DNA of 64,000 nt from Omphiscola glabra (Eukaryota; Mollusca; Gastropoda; Lymnaeidae): the NCBI GenBank assembly GCA_964017045.1, contig OZ024806.1:8948488-9012487 (forward strand), in the 5' to 3' direction. Below the pieces are notes generated by a model. It worked only from the letters and a program-made list of their open reading frames with translations, was not told where the DNA came from and ran no database searches. Made by a program: the position numbers and the translations under genes. Of this stretch, positions 36,101 through 44,942 are shown in pieces. Every line of letters starts with the position of its first letter. Positions within the stretch are counted from its first letter, which is position 1.

Positions 36101-39100
36101 AATAAATATGTTGGTTGTCTTTGATTTCTATACATTGCACGACGTTCACCCGTGATTAACATGGAATATTAAACTTAGTTCTTTAGCACTGGCTTGCAAG
36201 ATTTGTACAGAATTATCATCCGGCCCGCGGTGAAGATGTTTGGTGACCCCTGGCTTAGAGAGTAGCAGGTTGTCATTTTAAACCGCATGTATCTTTAAAC
36301 GACTTCATTGTAGTCTCAAAACAGAGACTTAAATATTCTGTATAAATTTTGCAAAAATTTCCGTTTCATATAGCGTTGTGATACAGCCCGATCTTTCATT
36401 TCACTCTGCATCCACATCTGTTACTATGAGCAGTGGCGTAGCTAGGGTTAGTGCCACCCGGGGCGGGAGGAGATTCCCCCCCTCCCCCTCTCTTTCCACG
36501 AAAAAAAAAATTAGGCAGTTGTCCGAAAATGTCGAGCCTCCATATAAAGAAAAAACTGTTGCCAGGGGTGGACGGCCCCCTCCGACCCGACCCGATTCCT
36601 ACGCCCCTTCCTATAAGACACTTGAAACTGTTCGGTAAAACATGTTGTGTTTTTGTTTTTGTAAAAAGGAGAAGAGATTGCAATCAGGTTAGGTAAAAGA
36701 AAATTAGCGAAATAAAATAAGAGAAAAGCATTAAAAGAGGGACGCAACAATACAACCAACGAGTCGGCAAGAAGCCTTCTTCTGCGAACACACAACAGTA
36801 AAAATAATTCTTTTTTTTTTAACACTTGTCCAGAGTGTAGTATCTAAGAGGACAGCAAGAGGACAGCAAGAGGACTGTGACAGACCATATGAAGACCTTA
36901 GTGCTAAAAGTACTTAAGTCACAAAATGCACATTTTTTAGATTATCAAGTTCAAATATACTTTTCGTCTATAAAATATGACTATTTTCATTTTTTGTCTT
37001 GTTTAATTAAGGGCCTAATGCACGTTTTAATGTGTTCAAATTTCTGCAGTACACTTGGCTAAACTGGGTAAGAAAAGATCACAGTTTAGATTGATTTTGA
37101 CAAAAATGTGACTTAAGTACTTTTAGCACTAAGGTCTTCATATTATGTAGGTTGGAGAACTAAGTCTTAAAATAAACATGGTTATTCCCCTAACAAAAAA
37201 AAAAAGCAGACCACGTGATTGAAAACACGGCAGTGTAAACATCACGACCGTGACGCCCCTGACACGAGGGAGGGGGGGCAGGGGGAATGATTCAAGATAT
37301 TTACAGAGGCTTCGTGACGATGTGTCAATTAGCTGTCAAAATGGGGGTAAATAAATCCCATGTTTAATTACGCACTTATACACGGAGAAGGGGTTGAGGA
37401 AATATGTATTTAATGCTTCATTCACTTCACGAAGACGCCGTATCAAATAAACAGCTACGACCCCTTGAACGAAAAAGTTGTGTGATCTTGACATGGATTT
37501 TTCTGGATCAAAAAAGCAGAGGCGTAACTGGGTTTTTGGCGCCCTTGGCTAATTAATTTTTTAAGTAATAAAAATTTAAAAATTAGAGATTTAGCGGCGC
37601 CCTTTTGAACAGGCGCATGCCGGCGCCCTTGGCAACTGCCCCAATGCCAAGCCGTTGTTACGCCTCTGATAGAAAGGATGGCTCTGCATAACATTGAGTT
37701 CATCAACAGCCAGTGAAGATGAAGCCGTGTCGTAAGAAATGAAACAAGGCATTAAAAAAAATGTTGTTGTAACGAGTCGGTATTTTCTTAAATTGATTTT
37801 TATTTTACTTAAGCTGCGTTTTAGCATAATAATACTATTTCCTTCTTTTTTTTTTTTTTAAATAATAATATTTCCAGTGTTTAAGATTGGAAATTTTTTT
37901 AAAAAAATTATGTATCTTATTCCACTAATAAGTTAGTAAATTTTAATATATAAATAGCAGGAAAAAAAATAAATGTTTTAGGTACATTATTATTGTTGTT
38001 CATTAATTGCTTAAGCAATAAGGTGGTTTGAATCAAAACCAATTATTTGTGTATTTGGATACTTCTATTTTTTTATTATTTTTTTTTTTAATTTTGTATT
38101 TTTATTTTTGGTCTTAGAATTCATCTTTCATTGTAATTTTTTTTTAAAGTGTCGCAATGTAACTAATATTTCAGACAACTACTAGGCCAACTTACGAATA
38201 AGCCTACCTGGTTCATAGCCACCCAAGCAAATTATGTATGTATACAGCATACCTGGTTCATAGCCACCCAACCAACTTATGAATGAAATCTACCTTGTTT
38301 ATAGCCACCCAACCAACTTATGAATGAAATCTACCTGGTTCATAGCCACCCAACCAACTTATGAATGAAATCTACCTGGTTCATTGCCACCCAACCAACT
38401 TATGAATGAAATCTACCTGGTTCATAGCTAATCAACCAACGTATGAATGAAATCTACCTGGTTCATAGCCACACAACCAACTTATGAATGAAATCTACCT
38501 GGTTCATAGCCACCCAACCAACTTATGAATGAAATCTACCTGGTTCATAGCCACCCAAGCATCTCATCAATAGACTGTCCTTGTTGAGTGCATGAGAACC
38601 TAAGGATTCTTAGCTAGGTGTTGAATCGGGTCATGAGGGGCGGGGGGGGGGTGTCTGTCTATGCGACTTAGTTTGTTAATAAGTAAATTCGTTAAAAACT
38701 AGCTGTGTCACATAATTACATTTTTTTAGTCGGCTGGACAGACGGTGGGCGGAAAAATGTCAGGGGAAAAATTCACTGGAAAAAAGTCACTGGAAAAAAG
38801 TCACAGGGAAAAAGGCACTGAAAAATGTCAACCGTTATTTGGGGGAAAAAATTGACAGGAAAAAAAGCGGCACGGAAAAAAAAAAGTTTTATTAGGGAAA
38901 AAAATGCACAGGACATAAAGTCACGACAAAAATGTCCCCTTATCTTTGACTTTCTTCCTGTAAATCGATTTGCTTCAATCAGATAGACAGACAATCTTAT
39001 CTACAGAAAATCCTTATTTTACATCATATAAAAATGGTAAAATTATTGACTGTTATAAAGCGAAATTCTCTATACCCCAGAGTACTTCATGTACAGTTGT

Positions 39101-42100
39101 TATAGACGGTCGTTTTCAAAATAGTGTGCTTTTAACTTTTGAAAAGGAACGCGTCATAAAATTGTCCTCTAAGATTTGTTACTGTCAGTCCCTGCATAAT
39201 GTGAACTTATTTACATTTGAGAAGACTCTGTTATTGAAAGGATTTCTTGAGAAAGTTAAGATGGATTGATTGTGTCAATTTTTATTTCTTTCAATGAAAC
39301 GCTTGGTCTGTTGTTCAACGCCTCTTGCCCACTCAGTCTAGCCTTGTCTGTGACACTTCCATAACATTGTCAAGCACCAGGGGTGTGTCGTTAGGGGTCA
39401 GTGCGACCAGGGGCGGGCTAAGACATGTGCCGCACTTTCAAGAAAAAAATCTCTGTAGGTTGCAAAAAACAAGAAGGTGCCCTCCCCCTTTTTTTTTTGT
39501 TTGTGTGTCAGTTTGGTACTATGTATTTCAGTTGTTATAGAAAATTATATGAATGACATTTGTGAATCTGTAAGAGTCAGTGTTTGATCAAGAAAAGGTT
39601 ATGTCACAGGTCAAGTCAGATCGCCCTCATTACACCGTGGATAAATATGTAGGGGAGTAATGGCAGGCTTTCAACACTGGCTTCATGCTTGAATGAATTC
39701 ATAGGAAGTAGACCGTGGGAGCATGACCTAACACTGCGCTTCTGTGATTTCAATAAATTATTAAACCATTACATCAGCCCTCTGGGCAAGGATGAACTGA
39801 TGGCTTCAGATAATTTCAAGTTCAAGTGAATTCTTGCGCTTCCCACAATGCAGTCGTTCTGAACTAATTAAAGTGGATGAATTCTTTCGTCGAAAAGAGA
39901 AAGTTTTTTTTTTTTTTTTTTTTTTGGTTTTAACATAGAAAATATAGGCTGATTAAAAATATGAATCGCTGTTAACGAATATATTTATTTAATCATTGGC
40001 GTATATTAAAATTCTCTTCAAAGTGGGCAATAGAAGAAAGTAAATGTTTATCGATTATGCAAAAATATATTTTTTTAAAAAGCTGAATAGAGAGATAAAC
40101 ATGATTAGCCGGCTACACTGTTCTTGACTAATATAAAAAGGGACACGAGCCTATGCCATCAAAATGGCGGCTCAGAATTCTTGAAGATTACTTTTGGAGT
40201 CGATAAATACTGAATGTAAATATTCAAAATTAGAAGATACTTGCTTCCGGCTCAGGAAATATTATGCAAAACATAGAAAGAAAACTCTGAATTGTATTAG
40301 ATGTAAAAAAATAAAAAAAATATGTTAAAAGACAGCCATTCACAAGATATATCCTGCCTTCGGAACAGCCAATTTTGGAAAATCTAACTGACGTGTTGAA
40401 ATGCCTAGCCAGAATTAACACATGGGCCAACTCAAACTAGCAGAAGGCGTGCAAGTCTACTGTCGACCTCCGCAAAAACCAATTAAGATAAGATCTATTT
40501 TTTAAACCCTTTCTATTTATTTCCTTTTTTTGCTGGTGTGCTTGTTTAAGGCAAAAAATCTTCGGACGGCTAATCAACCCACTTCCCGTCATGCTATTGA
40601 GCTGAAACTTGGCACATTAATTCATGCCAATGACCAAAAAAAAATCAAATTTCAGACACAATTCCCCCCCCCCCCCCCCCACACACCCCGAAAAATCAGT
40701 TTTAACAGATACCAGATGCCACAGATTTGACGAAATAAAATTCCCGATAACTGTGCTCAATGAGATACTATTTTAAACAACAGTGCGTTTGTAGCTACGA
40801 GGTGCCAGATTTTCCCCTTCACACTCCATACCCCATTAGATCTTTTAATACTTGAACTTGAACTTGCCCAGTGTCCAGACCAGATTATTGCCCTGTAAGT
40901 GACCAAGATTCATTTATTTTTTTTGGTGTCCGAAATTTGAAATTAGCAAAATGGCCGGGGAAAAAAACAATAATAGGCGCTCAAATTTTCAGCGTCATCT
41001 GTTTGACAAATCTATTAACACAGCATGCGGAGACATCTTTTACTACAACAACAGGCCAGTTCATGAGTACTTCTGTGGCTCATGGAAACATTCCCTGCAC
41101 AGCTTCAAACATTGTATACTGTTGTGACAACCGGTCCGCGAACAGTGTCGACACGAGAGGCGGTGGACTAATTGAAATATCCGTGCTCAGTCAACCGTAA
41201 CGGAGTCAATCACGGTGTCAACGAGAGCGGCGTCAACACACACGAAACAAACAACAACAACATAAGTGGGATTGCTTCGATGTTGTGTTGGGCGGAAAGA
41301 GCTATGTTTGTTTTTGATGGAGTGACTGTTTGTTTTGTTGGGGTTTCTTTTTTTTTAATGGAAATTAAAAGTGCTTTCGTCCCACGAGGGCGCGTGTCGC
41401 CCGGGGCGGACCAGTGAAAAGACGATTTTTTTGGCGCGCTTTGTGTTTGCAAATAAACATGGCATTTCATCTTCTAATTGACTCTAGACGCCCTATCTAA
41501 AGGTGATGGCGCCAGGACCAGTGCCTCTGGCCCCTCCTTTGCAAGTATTTGCAAACCACAAAGAATGTTTGTTTTTTTACCAGTGGTAACTTATGGTGAC
41601 TATGGAGAACATTTGGCCCCCTATTGGTAACTTATGGTAACTAATGGGAACATATGGCCCCTAATGGTAACTTATGGTAACTAAGGAGAACATATGGCCC
41701 TCTAATGGTAACTTATGGTAACTAATGAGAACATATGGCCCCTAATGGTAACTTATGGTAACTAAGGAGAACATATGGCCCCTTAATGGTAACTTATGGT
41801 AACTAAGGAGAACATATGGCCCTCTAATGGTAACTTATGGTAACTAATGAGAACATATGGCCCCTAATGGTAACTACTGGTAACTAAGGAGAACATATGG
41901 CACCCTAATGGTAACTACTGGTAACGAAAGAAAACATATGGCCCCCTAATGGTAACTTATGGTAACTTAGGAGAACATATGGCCCCTAATGGTAACTTAT
42001 GGTAACTAATGGCATCTAATTGATAACTCACGACAGCATAGCTTCATAGTCCGCCACAAAGTAACCTTCGATAACGTAGACCTGAGCTGTTGGGAAAATA

Positions 42101-42587
42101 CAAAGCATCATAATATCAAATGCAATTAGTCTACAGGAGTTAAAAATATACGTTTTATTTGTTTTAGAAAACTAAAGTCATTTGGTTATAAGTAATGAAT
42201 TTAGTATAATATATAGAATTGAACATTATTAATGCAACTTGGTTGTAGTAGAGGATTGAACATTGTATATCAGAACCAAAAAAAAATCATATAACATAGT
42301 TGGATGGAAGGAGAGAAAGAATTGGGAAAGTTTCCAAGTGGGGAGTATAGATCTGTTCAAAATTTAAGTGCTATTCAAAATAAAGGCAACAAGTGCGACT
42401 AGCGAAAAGGTAATTAATATATTGTAACAAATATATATAATATCTTTAAAGAAAAAAAAATTATTTCAAAAACTCACGTAATCTAGTTTAAGTCCGATTA
42501 ATGCAAAAAATGGCTGGTATATTTACCTTGTGTCTCCTGGGCCATAAGGGCCATGACAGCCGTTAGTACTGCAGCCCATAATGTCAT
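17942..42587 (-). CDS. Gene C: secreted M12B (ADAMTS-like) zinc metalloprotease
   Basis: Fourteen coding exons join without a phase error into a complete 486-residue protein. Residues 1 to about 21 are a signal peptide. Residues 22-238 are an M12B (reprolysin) catalytic domain with zinc motif HEIAHILGAEH (190-200; His190, Glu191, His194, Gly197, His200) and Met-turn HVM at 207-209. Residues 240-346 form an ADAMTS-type Cys-rich domain (SMLDPDVIC, EGMVCDASK, RCNDGKC). Two modules with a C..[WY]GD..CC..C pattern follow (348-393 and 403-433), then a basic Cys-free tail (435-486). N-glycosylation sequons lie at 179, 276, 291 and 466. No propeptide lies between signal peptide and protease, although most M12B enzymes have one. 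It should cleave extracellular or secreted proteins; the substrate is unknown. Introns carry many minisatellites. A paralogue or decayed copy is unlikely because all joins are clean. Confidence 0.93.
18184..18500. repeat. 31-bp minisatellite in gene C intron 13
   Basis: The unit contains CTATCATATTACGTTGTATG. Several near-identical copies at 18290-18390 fade on both sides. Confidence 0.85.
18603..18699 (-). CDS. Gene C exon 13, second CC..C module
   Basis: Acceptor GATGCTCTCAG, donor TC|GTAAGTC. Encodes GCEYGDKSSDC through LCCNHC, a six-Cys module with the same plan as exon 12. Confidence 0.9.
18838..19034 (+). mobile_element. SPIN-like non-autonomous hAT, copy 3
   Basis: 197 bp from CAGTGGTTCTCAGCC to GGTTGAGAACCGCTG, with an 8-bp duplication CGTTAGAG/CGCTAGAG (one mismatch). 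It sits in intron 12 of gene C. Confidence 0.9.
19140..19262. repeat. ACTCACTGACTC short repeat
   Basis: A degenerate CACTAACT/CACTGACT run in intron 12. Confidence 0.6.
19395..19866 (-). repeat. 19-bp array of splice donors next to exon 12
   Basis: The minus-strand unit TTGGTGAGTACACTTTGGG is repeated about 24 times. The first copy is the exon 12/intron 12 junction (GTTG|GTGAGTACA). Most units therefore keep a near-consensus G|GTGAGT donor and three to four bases of exon edge. Frames open through the array are by-products of the repeat. Confidence 0.9.
19866..20030 (-). CDS. Gene C exon 12, first CC..C module
   Basis: Acceptor GTCTTGTAG, donor G|GTGAGTACA. Encodes PKCLWGDQ through CCASCKPYFTGRV. 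The donor at 19865 is chosen because it alone joins exon 13 in phase; downstream copies in the array shift the frame. Confidence 0.88.
20313..20367 (-). CDS. Gene C exon 11
   Basis: Acceptor TTCACAG, donor C|GTAAGCGC. Encodes RCNDGKCIADTSAPANVN, the end of the ADAMTS-like Cys-rich domain. Confidence 0.88.
20455..21331 (-). repeat. 40-bp array of exon 10 edge plus splice donor
   Basis: About 20 copies of a 40-bp unit made of 23 bases of exon 10 (the VCDASK codons) and 17 bases of intron beginning AAG|GTGAGTCACAGG. Copies between 20880 and 21331 are nearly identical and each keeps the donor; copies below 20700 are decayed. The exon 10 junction is the first unit. Confidence 0.93.
21309..21440 (-). 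CDS. Gene C exon 10, Cys-rich domain
   Basis: Acceptor TATTTTCAG, donor AAG|GTGAGTCAC, phase 0-0. Encodes ANELYSNSTPSGDKVC through EGMVCDASK, typical of the ADAMTS Cys-rich segment. Confidence 0.92.
21836..23955. repeat. 48/49-bp minisatellite, about 44 copies
   Basis: The unit contains GGTAAAGGTAGAGATATTGA and GTAGACAACTCAGAGT and lies in gene C intron 9. A 49-base variant has an extra A (CTCAAGAG). The 48-base unit gives 16-residue repeating frames on both strands, broken wherever a 49-base unit occurs. They are not exons. Confidence 0.97.
24206..24287 (-). repeat. 27-bp triplication of the exon 9 splice donor
   Basis: Three 27-bp copies carry TACATGTGCAAG|GTGAGTT, with junctions at 24268, 24241 and 24214. 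The middle donor is mutated to GGGAGTT; the outer two are intact. Confidence 0.9.
24268..24403 (-). CDS. Gene C exon 9
   Basis: Acceptor TCGCCCACAG, donor AAG|GTGAGTT. Encodes SQNCLLTTSPSSTKPS through NTTATYMCK: the linker from protease to Cys-rich domain and the SMLDPDVIC motif. Confidence 0.9.
24622..26085. repeat. 22-bp minisatellite, about 66 copies
   Basis: The unit TCATTGTTAGTTGTTGTAC plus three variable bases lies in gene C intron 8. Variant classes (ATTTCATT, ACTCGTC, ACACGTC) cluster along the array. Confidence 0.96.
26200..26512. repeat. TTTGTATG microsatellite-like region
   Basis: An irregular TTTGTATGTTTTG run in intron 8. The Cys/Phe-rich open frame it makes is an artefact. Confidence 0.85.
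26811..26942 (-). CDS. Gene C exon 8, third zinc His and Met-turn
   Basis: Acceptor CATTTCCAG, donor TC|GTAAGTT. Encodes LGAEHGGAASKHVMASF through SQCSATDIKEYLATL. It supplies Gly197, His200 and the Met-turn. Confidence 0.93.
27145..27215 (+). mobile_element. Fragment of the GTCACAAATT MITE family
   Basis: GGGTCGTCCAATAAGTAG and GTGACATTTTGTGACGC resemble the ends and body of the element at 54810-55315. Confidence 0.4.
27291..27366. repeat. Perfect 76-bp palindrome
   Basis: Two 38-base arms meet at GAATTC without any spacer and with no mismatch, in gene C intron 7. Confidence 0.95.
27597..27955. repeat. 16-17-bp ACATCATTACATCAA array
   Basis: About 21 loose copies of ACACATCATTACATCA. It starts 33 bases into intron 7 of gene C. 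Confidence 0.88.
27988..28096 (-). CDS. Gene C exon 7, first half of zinc motif
   Basis: Acceptor CGCCCATAG, donor AT|GTGAGAACC. Encodes GFAHVGAVCDGKKSTG through TVTAHEIAH and the first two bases of Ile195. The zinc motif is split by intron 7. Confidence 0.94.
28689..28726 (-). CDS. Gene C exon 6
   Basis: Acceptor CTGATACAG, donor G|GTACGTAC. A 38-base exon encoding GYDLWGSASIFTA. Confidence 0.85.
28975..29127. repeat. 10-bp GTCATAACGT array
   Basis: About 15 copies in gene C intron 5. Confidence 0.9.
29413..29762. repeat. 20-bp GTCCGTCATTGTCTGTCAGT array
   Basis: About 17 copies in gene C intron 5. The overlapping Cys/Ser/Val frames are repeat artefacts. Confidence 0.93.
29936..30231. repeat. 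42-bp minisatellite, 7 copies, open on both strands
   Basis: The unit contains CTAGTACATTGTCAACCAGC. At 42 bases it is 14 codons long; on the minus strand it reads GTARQRELVDNVLA seven times, and the plus strand is also open. Copies are almost identical. It lies in intron 5, about 200 bases past the exon 5 donor. Confidence 0.95.
30432..30580 (-). CDS. Gene C exon 5
   Basis: Acceptor GGTCTTCAG, donor GG|GTAGGTCG. Encodes ESNVIPGTSLYPGVPHA through FESWLSQHNAYSTLSYDIAI. The F..W and hDiAiL pattern before the zinc site is usual in M12B proteases. Confidence 0.92.
30597..30828. repeat. 36-bp minisatellite abutting the exon 5 acceptor
   Basis: About six copies of a 36-base unit containing GTGTACCAAAAGGCATCAG. 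It ends within about 20 bases of the exon 5 acceptor, where a polypyrimidine tract would be expected. Confidence 0.92.
31354..31794. mobile_element. Foldback element with about 200-bp arms
   Basis: The left arm from GGCTGCGACTATTCG and the right arm ending GAATAGCCACTTCG are inverted copies around 31590. A single-arm copy lies at 62525-62755 and a partial one at 44403-44463. Confidence 0.75.
31839..31913 (-). CDS. Gene C exon 4
   Basis: Acceptor TCACTGGACAG, donor TTG|GTAGGTATG, phase 0-0, 75 bases. Encodes VNQILSTLSAHGLTIELRLR then KLDIL, the helix and strand typical of the M12B core. Confidence 0.9.
32132..32228 (-). CDS. Gene C exon 3
   Basis: Acceptor CTCACACAG, donor GAA|GTAAGTG. Encodes SYVRLIPGTASFDTKK through DIDYILTE. 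It joins exon 2 (TC) as a Ser codon, so no exon is missing across the 9.8-kb intron 2. Confidence 0.88.
32917..33105. repeat. 89-bp direct duplication
   Basis: Two near-identical copies, starting at 32929 and 33018, contain ACCTTTAGATTTATCCATCA. Confidence 0.9.
33160..33360. repeat. About 42-bp GGTTGGGGATCTGGG repeat
   Basis: Three to four copies of a unit containing TCTGGGTTGGCACATTTCAG, ending in a G run. Confidence 0.8.
33820..34080. repeat. About 84-bp tandem repeat
   Basis: About three copies built from CACACCAAGTGTCGGA and CACGCCAAGTATGAGATACA half-units. Confidence 0.85.
35067..36252. mobile_element. hAT element, 1186 bp, no intact transposase
   Basis: Terminal inverted repeats CAGGGATCACCAAACT and AGTTTGGTGACCCCTG (imperfect at the inner edge) are flanked by a perfect 8-bp duplication GCTTAGAG (35059-35066 and 36253-36260). 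The interior has no recognisable transposase; a 122-residue minus-strand frame at 35794-36162 matches nothing known to me. Confidence 0.88.
36433..36600 (+). mobile_element. CAGTGGCGTAGC element, left end
   Basis: It begins CAGTGGCGTAGCTAGGG and continues GGGGCGGG...CCACGAAAAAAAA, in the same order as at 44943-45080 and, more diverged, 39375-39480. The right end was not found. Confidence 0.5.
36887..37143. mobile_element. 257-bp MITE with perfect 37-bp inverted ends
   Basis: The first 37 bases (36887-36923) and the last 37 (37107-37143) are exact reverse complements, including AAGACCTTAGTGCTAAAAGT. TA dinucleotides at both edges suggest a Tc1/mariner-type target site. Confidence 0.88.
37517..37668. 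mobile_element. CAGAGGCGTAAC MITE
   Basis: The ends CAGAGGCGTAAC and GTTACGCCTCTG are inverted, and the body has GGCGCCC on both sides. It is a palindromic short hAT-like element. Confidence 0.7.
38165..38563 (-). repeat. 41-bp array repeating a CAG|GTAGAT donor
   Basis: About ten 41-base copies in gene C intron 2. Each contains, on the minus strand, GGGTGGCTATGAACCAG followed by GTAGAT, GTATGC or GTAGGC, which fit a splice donor. No in-phase exon was found next to it. Confidence 0.85.
38745..38935. repeat. GGAAAAAAGTCAC degenerate repeat
   Basis: A run of GGAAAAANGTCAC-like words. Weaker copies occur at 32290-32400 and, inverted, at 33105-33150. Confidence 0.55.
40555..40760. repeat. Dispersed repeat family R1, copy 2
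   Basis: AATCTTCGGACGGCTAATCA, then GAGCTGAAACTTGGCAC, a C run and TTCCCGATAACTGTGCTCAA. Confidence 0.65.
41578..42022. repeat. 40-41-bp minisatellite beside the exon 2 donor
   Basis: About 11 copies containing GAACATATGGCCCCTAATGG and TAACTTATGGTAACT. It starts about 10 bases past the exon 2 donor, and the donor-proximal AGTTATCAATTAG resembles the unit's AGTTACCATTAG on the minus strand. Confidence 0.92.
42032..42086 (-). CDS. Gene C exon 2, start of mature protease
   Basis: Acceptor TTTCCCAACAG, donor TC|GTGAGTT. Encodes AQVYVIEGYFVADYEAML, the first strand of the M12B fold (vyVieGyfVaDyeam). Confidence 0.9.
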
Positions 42588-42635
42588 CTTATTTTTTTCT
42601 TGTAGAAGTTTATTGTTTTCTTCTTTAAAAACAAC
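42527..42635 (-). CDS. Gene C exon 1, signal peptide
   Basis: ATG at 42587-42585; donor G|GTAAATA at 42526. Encodes MTLWAAVLTAVMALMAQETQ, a clear signal peptide. Bases 42588-42635 are untranslated after a possible acceptor (CCACGACAG), so a further 5' exon is likely upstream. Its promoter was not securely identified; a TTAAATA at 43334 is a weak candidate. Confidence 0.85.
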
Positions 42636-42639
42636 CTGT

Positions 42640-44940
42640 CGTGGAGTAAAGAATCGGAATTGGTTAAATGAAATAAATTAGTGTTCATGATTCTACATGA
42701 GAACAATGGATGAAAATAATACGAGCCGTAATGCAATAGCTAATGCTCTCGCAGAGGGAAGGGTGGGACGTAAGGAGGTGAGATGTAAAATGATATCCTA
42801 ATCCTGGCGGATTCGCTCAGATTAAAATTCCCCCACACGAGAACAATGGATTATTTTCATCCGTTATTTATTCTCCATTCTCCAAAAAGAAATAGGCTAT
42901 CTGAGAGAAGCTGCCCACACTCTTTTAAAATATCATTGAGGATTTCATTTCTAAATTAACCTCAAAAGATGCATGTGGCCGTTATTTTTGTCTTGGATGT
43001 GATGCTACCTCGAAAAACTGAAGATCTTTTCTTTTTTTTTCTTTTCCTTAAAATCTACATACTGCCTTTTTTTTTTTTTTTTTTGTTCCACAAAAATTTC
43101 AGATTAATTCTGATCATAACAACTGCCAGTATAGAATTATTTTTCACTAAATTAAAAATATGCGACTTTAAAATGTACTTACTAAGTCCAACGAAAAGTA
43201 TCTGTTAATCAAAAATTGTGTTCTGCTTTATACAACGTCTATGCTCCTTAAAGAGATATTACTAAGTTGAACAAATGTCAATTTCAATGATAGATATACC
43301 TGTACGGGAGATCTGTTATGTCCAACGTCACGGTATTTAAGTACTTTCTGAACAAGGAGGTAAAAAATAATAAAATTAGTGGTGGGGGTGGGGGGGAACA
43401 AGACAGCGGAACATAACGAAGTGGGCGTGGCTTAGCGCGGACGATGACATCCTGAAATCGGGTATGCAAGCCAGGGGATAATTGCTGCCCCCCCCCCCCC
43501 AACCTTTAAGTAGTCATCGGGGTAGATCATGCGTAGATCCTGGTGCATGACTCAATATTTTGTGTGAGCAATCAGACCAATGCGTCATATCATCAATTTA
43601 GAAGTTAATGTTTTTTATTTGTTGTTTAGTCTCCTCAAATATATTTTTTTAGCCATCCACGGCTAGACATATAAATAGTTCTAGAGTGGGTTAGGTGAAT
43701 ATCTTTATAAAGCTGTCTTTAGTGTCCTCAAATATATTTTTTTAATTAAATTAAGGAAGATTCAGAAAAAAATTAATTTATTTTGTGTTACTCACAATTA
43801 TTTACATTAAATCTATTATGGTTGATACTGCACTAACGTTTTTGTTAATTTTTTTTTTTTTTTTTTTTTTTTTGGGTAAAACAGTGGGTGATATGCGGGG
43901 AGCACTATTTAGAATCAAATGCTATGGTGGGGCACCCCATAGGAGAACCCTACGCCTTACAAGTAAATAGTGTTTAGGAGTTTTCCGGAGCGGCCGCGGA
44001 GCCTCTGGGGTCAGCAGAGCACATGCCGGGATCCTCTACTGTACCTGTTATTCGCATTTCGGAGACTGGCAGTTATCACACTCGTGCAGCCGCCGGTCGG
44101 ATAATCGACGCAACAGGATAGGGTCTTGCTAGACCGTCGCCAGAACTAACCGTGCCGCAAGGGCAGCAGTTGGACAAGATCTACCTTGAAAAATTCAAGC
44201 AGTTCTGCCAAAACGCGTTATTTGGGTATGGCGCCATGAAATAATGTTATTGTATAACATCGGTCTTAATTTTCTTGATTTTTTTTATTTTATTTTTTTT
44301 TTAAAATTATTCTCGTGAAATAATTGGTAGGTGTCTATGGCCCCCGGTTCCAATGTGGCAGCTTCACGGAGATGGACGCAGCTCAGCACCAATGCCAAAC
44401 TTTAAATCGTTTTTTAATCCCAACCTCTCAATTCTGGTAGCCGTGTACCAATAGCCACTTCGTAGCTTGAATATCTGTCCGACTATGATTTTTTCATGCC
44501 TTCTCATGTTATGAAGCATGGCAATGGTCGTGGTGTACCATCACACATATATGTATATATACATTATTTATTTGTTTACTTATTTATTTATTTATACTAT
44601 TTTCCACGACATTGAAAAAATGCATATTTATGATATCCGGAAAATTATGAAAGAAAAATGGCATTGGAGATGCCAGACATTAAATATTCTTCATTCAGTG
44701 TCAATTAAAATCCCAGATATTTTTGTCTCATGCTGATCCGTTAACGTGTACAAACAGAGCAACGCTCATCCTGTTGAAATATTTTGGTTTCCTTTTCATG
44801 CTGGTTTTCATATATTTGCGTACATTTGCATACAAACGTTCATCATATGCTATGGCATTTAACGCAGACAAATTAAAACAATTCATATGGCGTTGGACAT
44901 ATTCGCGAGTCCGCACAGTGGTTCTAGAGCTTAACAAGAC
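42640..44940. other. Upstream of gene C, no gene
   Basis: It has T runs at 43060-43085 and 43850-43873, a C run at 43489, and a foldback fragment at 44403-44463. A GC-richer patch at 43975-44190 (GGAGCGGCCGCGGAGCC and onward) contrasts with its AT-rich surroundings; its identity is unknown. Confidence 0.4.
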
Positions 44941-44942
44941 AG

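Larger units (their letters stand above)
32229..42031. other. Gene C intron 2 (9.8 kb), filled with repeats
   Basis: This is the largest intron. It holds the hAT at 35067, MITEs at 36887 and 37517, tandem arrays at 32917, 33160, 33820, 38165 and 41578, GGAAAAAAGTCAC runs at 38745-38935 and AT-rich filler. No phase-compatible exon was found. Weak open frames such as 40871-41200 lack splice or domain support. Confidence 0.6.

Noticed and set aside
35794..36162. 122-residue minus-strand frame as hAT transposase
   Set aside because: It shows none of the recognisable hAT transposase motifs; kept only as the interior of the hAT element.
38568..38625. Possible gene C exon upstream of the 41-bp array (LNKDSLLMRCLGGYEP)
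   Set aside because: Exons 2 and 3 already join in phase and in the expected fold order; adding this segment breaks the frame.
40871..41200. 109-residue plus-strand open frame
   Set aside because: No domain, no splice context, composition like its surroundings; it lies in gene C intron 2.
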